Below are positions 6,352 to 7,182 of a stretch of 7,182 nt of DNA, one piece after another. A program made the translations under genes and the position numbers. Positions within the stretch are counted from its first letter, which is position 1; the number at the start of each line of letters is the position of its first letter. This DNA comes from an uncultured Oscillospiraceae bacterium (GTDB lineage: Bacteria > Bacillota > Clostridia > Oscillospirales > Ruminococcaceae). The stretch covers positions 1-7,182 of the forward strand of contig URKR01000056.1 of assembly GCA_900548355.1 (NCBI GenBank), written 5' to 3'. The notes under the pieces are model-generated. The model searched no databases and was not told where the DNA came from. It saw nothing but the letters and a program-made list of their open reading frames with translations.

Positions 6352-6439
6352 GGTCTACCTCGCTTTGCTTTTGAGAAAAAACAAGTCATGGTTATTCATT
6401 CTCTATTGTTTCTAACAGACATCGGCCGGCCTTGCCCTT

Positions 6440-6468
6440 ATTCTACCGCGTTCCGGCCGCGCTCACAA
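6440..6468 (-). promoter_or_regulatory. Possible sigma-A promoter of the XRE regulator gene
   Basis: On the minus strand TTGTGA (6468-6463; 4 of 6 to TTGACA) and TAGAAT (6445-6440; 5 of 6 to TATAAT) are separated by exactly 17 bases. Transcription would start near 6433, leaving a leader of about 80 bases before the regulator ATG. The leader (about 6362-6420) is AT-rich compared with its surroundings. Prediction by eye only. Confidence 0.4.
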
Positions 6469-6477
6469 GCGAGGTGT

Positions 6478-6516
6478 GGTTAAGCGCCGGTCAGAAAAAG
6501 CTGAACGCCGGTTAAG
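6478..6516. repeat. Short duplicated motif after the prepilin peptidase gene
   Basis: GGTTAAG occurs at 6478-6484 and 6510-6516, and CGCCGGT at 6485-6491 and 6506-6512, in swapped order around a TCAG/CTGA inverted pair with an A-rich centre (6491-6504). It lies between the end of the minus-strand peptidase gene and the regulator promoter. It may be a repeated operator-like motif or chance; there is no clear terminator here for the peptidase gene. Confidence 0.3.
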
Positions 6517-6527
6517 CCGGGCTGTAT

Positions 6528-7181
6528 TCAGAGCATCCCGCCGTAAAACCAGCCGATGAACTCTTCGCTCCCAAACAGTGCGACCACCGCTGCGGCGCAC
6601 AGGAACGGCCCGAACGCAAACTGCACGCCGGGGCGCAGCCGGCCGGCTGCCACCCCGGCCACAGACCAGGCCCCGGCCGCAAGTGTCGCCAGCAAAAACG
6701 CCGGCACAACCGCCCAGCCGAGCCACAGCCCCGCGGCCGCCAGAAACTTGACGTCCCCGCCGCCAAGGCAGCCGGGCCAGACCCGGCGCAGCAGCGCCAG
6801 CGGCAAACTGACCGTCACCGCGCTGACTATGTGCTCGAACAGCAGCGGCCCCCAGGCCGCACCGCCGAGCCGGGCTGCCAGCACCCACGGCAGCGCCAAA
6901 AGCCCCAGCAGGGCGCAGAGTGGGTCGGGCAGCACCATCGTGGCCGCGTCAACCCGCCCAAGCGCGTAGAGCAGCGCGCAGGCGATGAGCGCCAGCACGG
7001 CCTGTACGCCGCCAAACCGCGCGGCGCAGCCAAGCGCGACCAGCCCGCCGGCCGGCAGCCCCGCCCACCGCCGCGCCAGCGCCCCGGCGCCATAGCGGAT
7101 GGCAAGCCGCTCGCCAAACAAAAAGGCGGCCGCGCCGGCACAAAGCCAGAGCGCAGTCCGCCAAGTTTCTGAAAATGGTAG
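6528..7181 (-). CDS. A24-family prepilin (type IV leader) peptidase, 5' end outside the window
   Basis: This hydrophobic protein shows 217 residues in the window, and its frame stays open to the edge with no ATG. An internal TTG at 7121-7119 has no compelling support as the start, because the frame continues upstream through a membrane-like segment (about visible residues 9-22). Family A24 aspartyl peptidases are integral membrane enzymes that cut leader peptides of type IV pilins, competence pseudopilins or related secreted proteins. Both catalytic Asp motifs are present: VDAATMVLPD (77-86; D78) and GGGDVKF (140-146; D143), 65 residues apart as expected. Several Ala/Leu-rich membrane helices surround them. 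The loop before the first Asp has no CxxC pairs, so the zinc-binding loop of PilD-type bifunctional enzymes appears absent. The gene reads in the same direction as the regulator and lies 176 bases upstream of it. No pilin or secretion gene is in the window, so its substrate is unknown. Confidence 0.85.
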   Translation of the reverse strand, partial: LPFSETWRTALWLCAGAAAFLFGERLAIRYGAGALARRWAGLPAGGLVALGCAARFGGVQAVLALIACALLYALGRVDAATMVLPDPLCALLGLLALPWVLAARLGGAAWGPLLFEHIVSAVTVSLPLALLRRVWPGCLGGGDVKFLAAAGLWLGWAVVPAFLLATLAAGAWSVAGVAAGRLRPGVQFAFGPFLCAAAVVALFGSEEFIGWFYGGML

Positions 7182-7182
7182 C

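Noticed and set aside
6556..7172. + strand open frames opposite the prepilin peptidase
   Set aside because: Low-complexity Pro/Ala/Arg/Ser translations. The minus-strand frame carries both catalytic Asp motifs and membrane helices.
1..7182. CRISPR array, tRNA/rRNA genes, transposase or phage genes
   Set aside because: No regularly spaced direct repeats, no cloverleaf or rRNA sequence and no transposase or phage protein was recognised on either strand.

Overview
The window is GC-rich, densely coded DNA that looks like a butyrate-producing Clostridia-class Firmicute. The enzyme set and strong AGGAGG-type ribosome binding sites fit a gut Oscillospiraceae/Ruminococcaceae relative (Faecalibacterium, Gemmiger or Subdoligranulum type). 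That placement is an inference from gene content and composition, not from a database match.

Layout. Positions 1-233 hold no convincing gene, but are unusually rich in inverted repeats. Positions 234-5147 carry five + strand genes in the order crt, hbd, bcd, etfB, etfA. They are closely spaced, each has its own Shine-Dalgarno sequence, and a textbook rho-independent terminator closes them at 5193-5234. On the opposite strand lie a helix-turn-helix (XRE-type) regulator with a long helical C-terminal part (5284-6351) and, upstream of it, an A24-family prepilin peptidase (6528-7181) whose 5' end runs off the window.

How the genes work together. Hbd and Crt should convert acetoacetyl-CoA to 3-hydroxybutyryl-CoA and then crotonyl-CoA. 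Bcd with EtfB and EtfA should reduce crotonyl-CoA to butyryl-CoA. In clostridia the Bcd/Etf complex is known to be flavin-bifurcating: NADH reduces crotonyl-CoA and ferredoxin together. Thiolase, the terminal butyrate-forming enzymes (CoA-transferase or Ptb-Buk) and ferredoxin-reoxidising complexes are not in the window. The two minus-strand genes have no evident tie to this pathway.

I did not find a convincing undescribed system. The core is a well-known pathway. The items most worth a second look are the repeat-rich leader before crt, an apparent insertion in EtfA, a structured hbd-bcd spacer, and the orphan regulator and prepilin peptidase.
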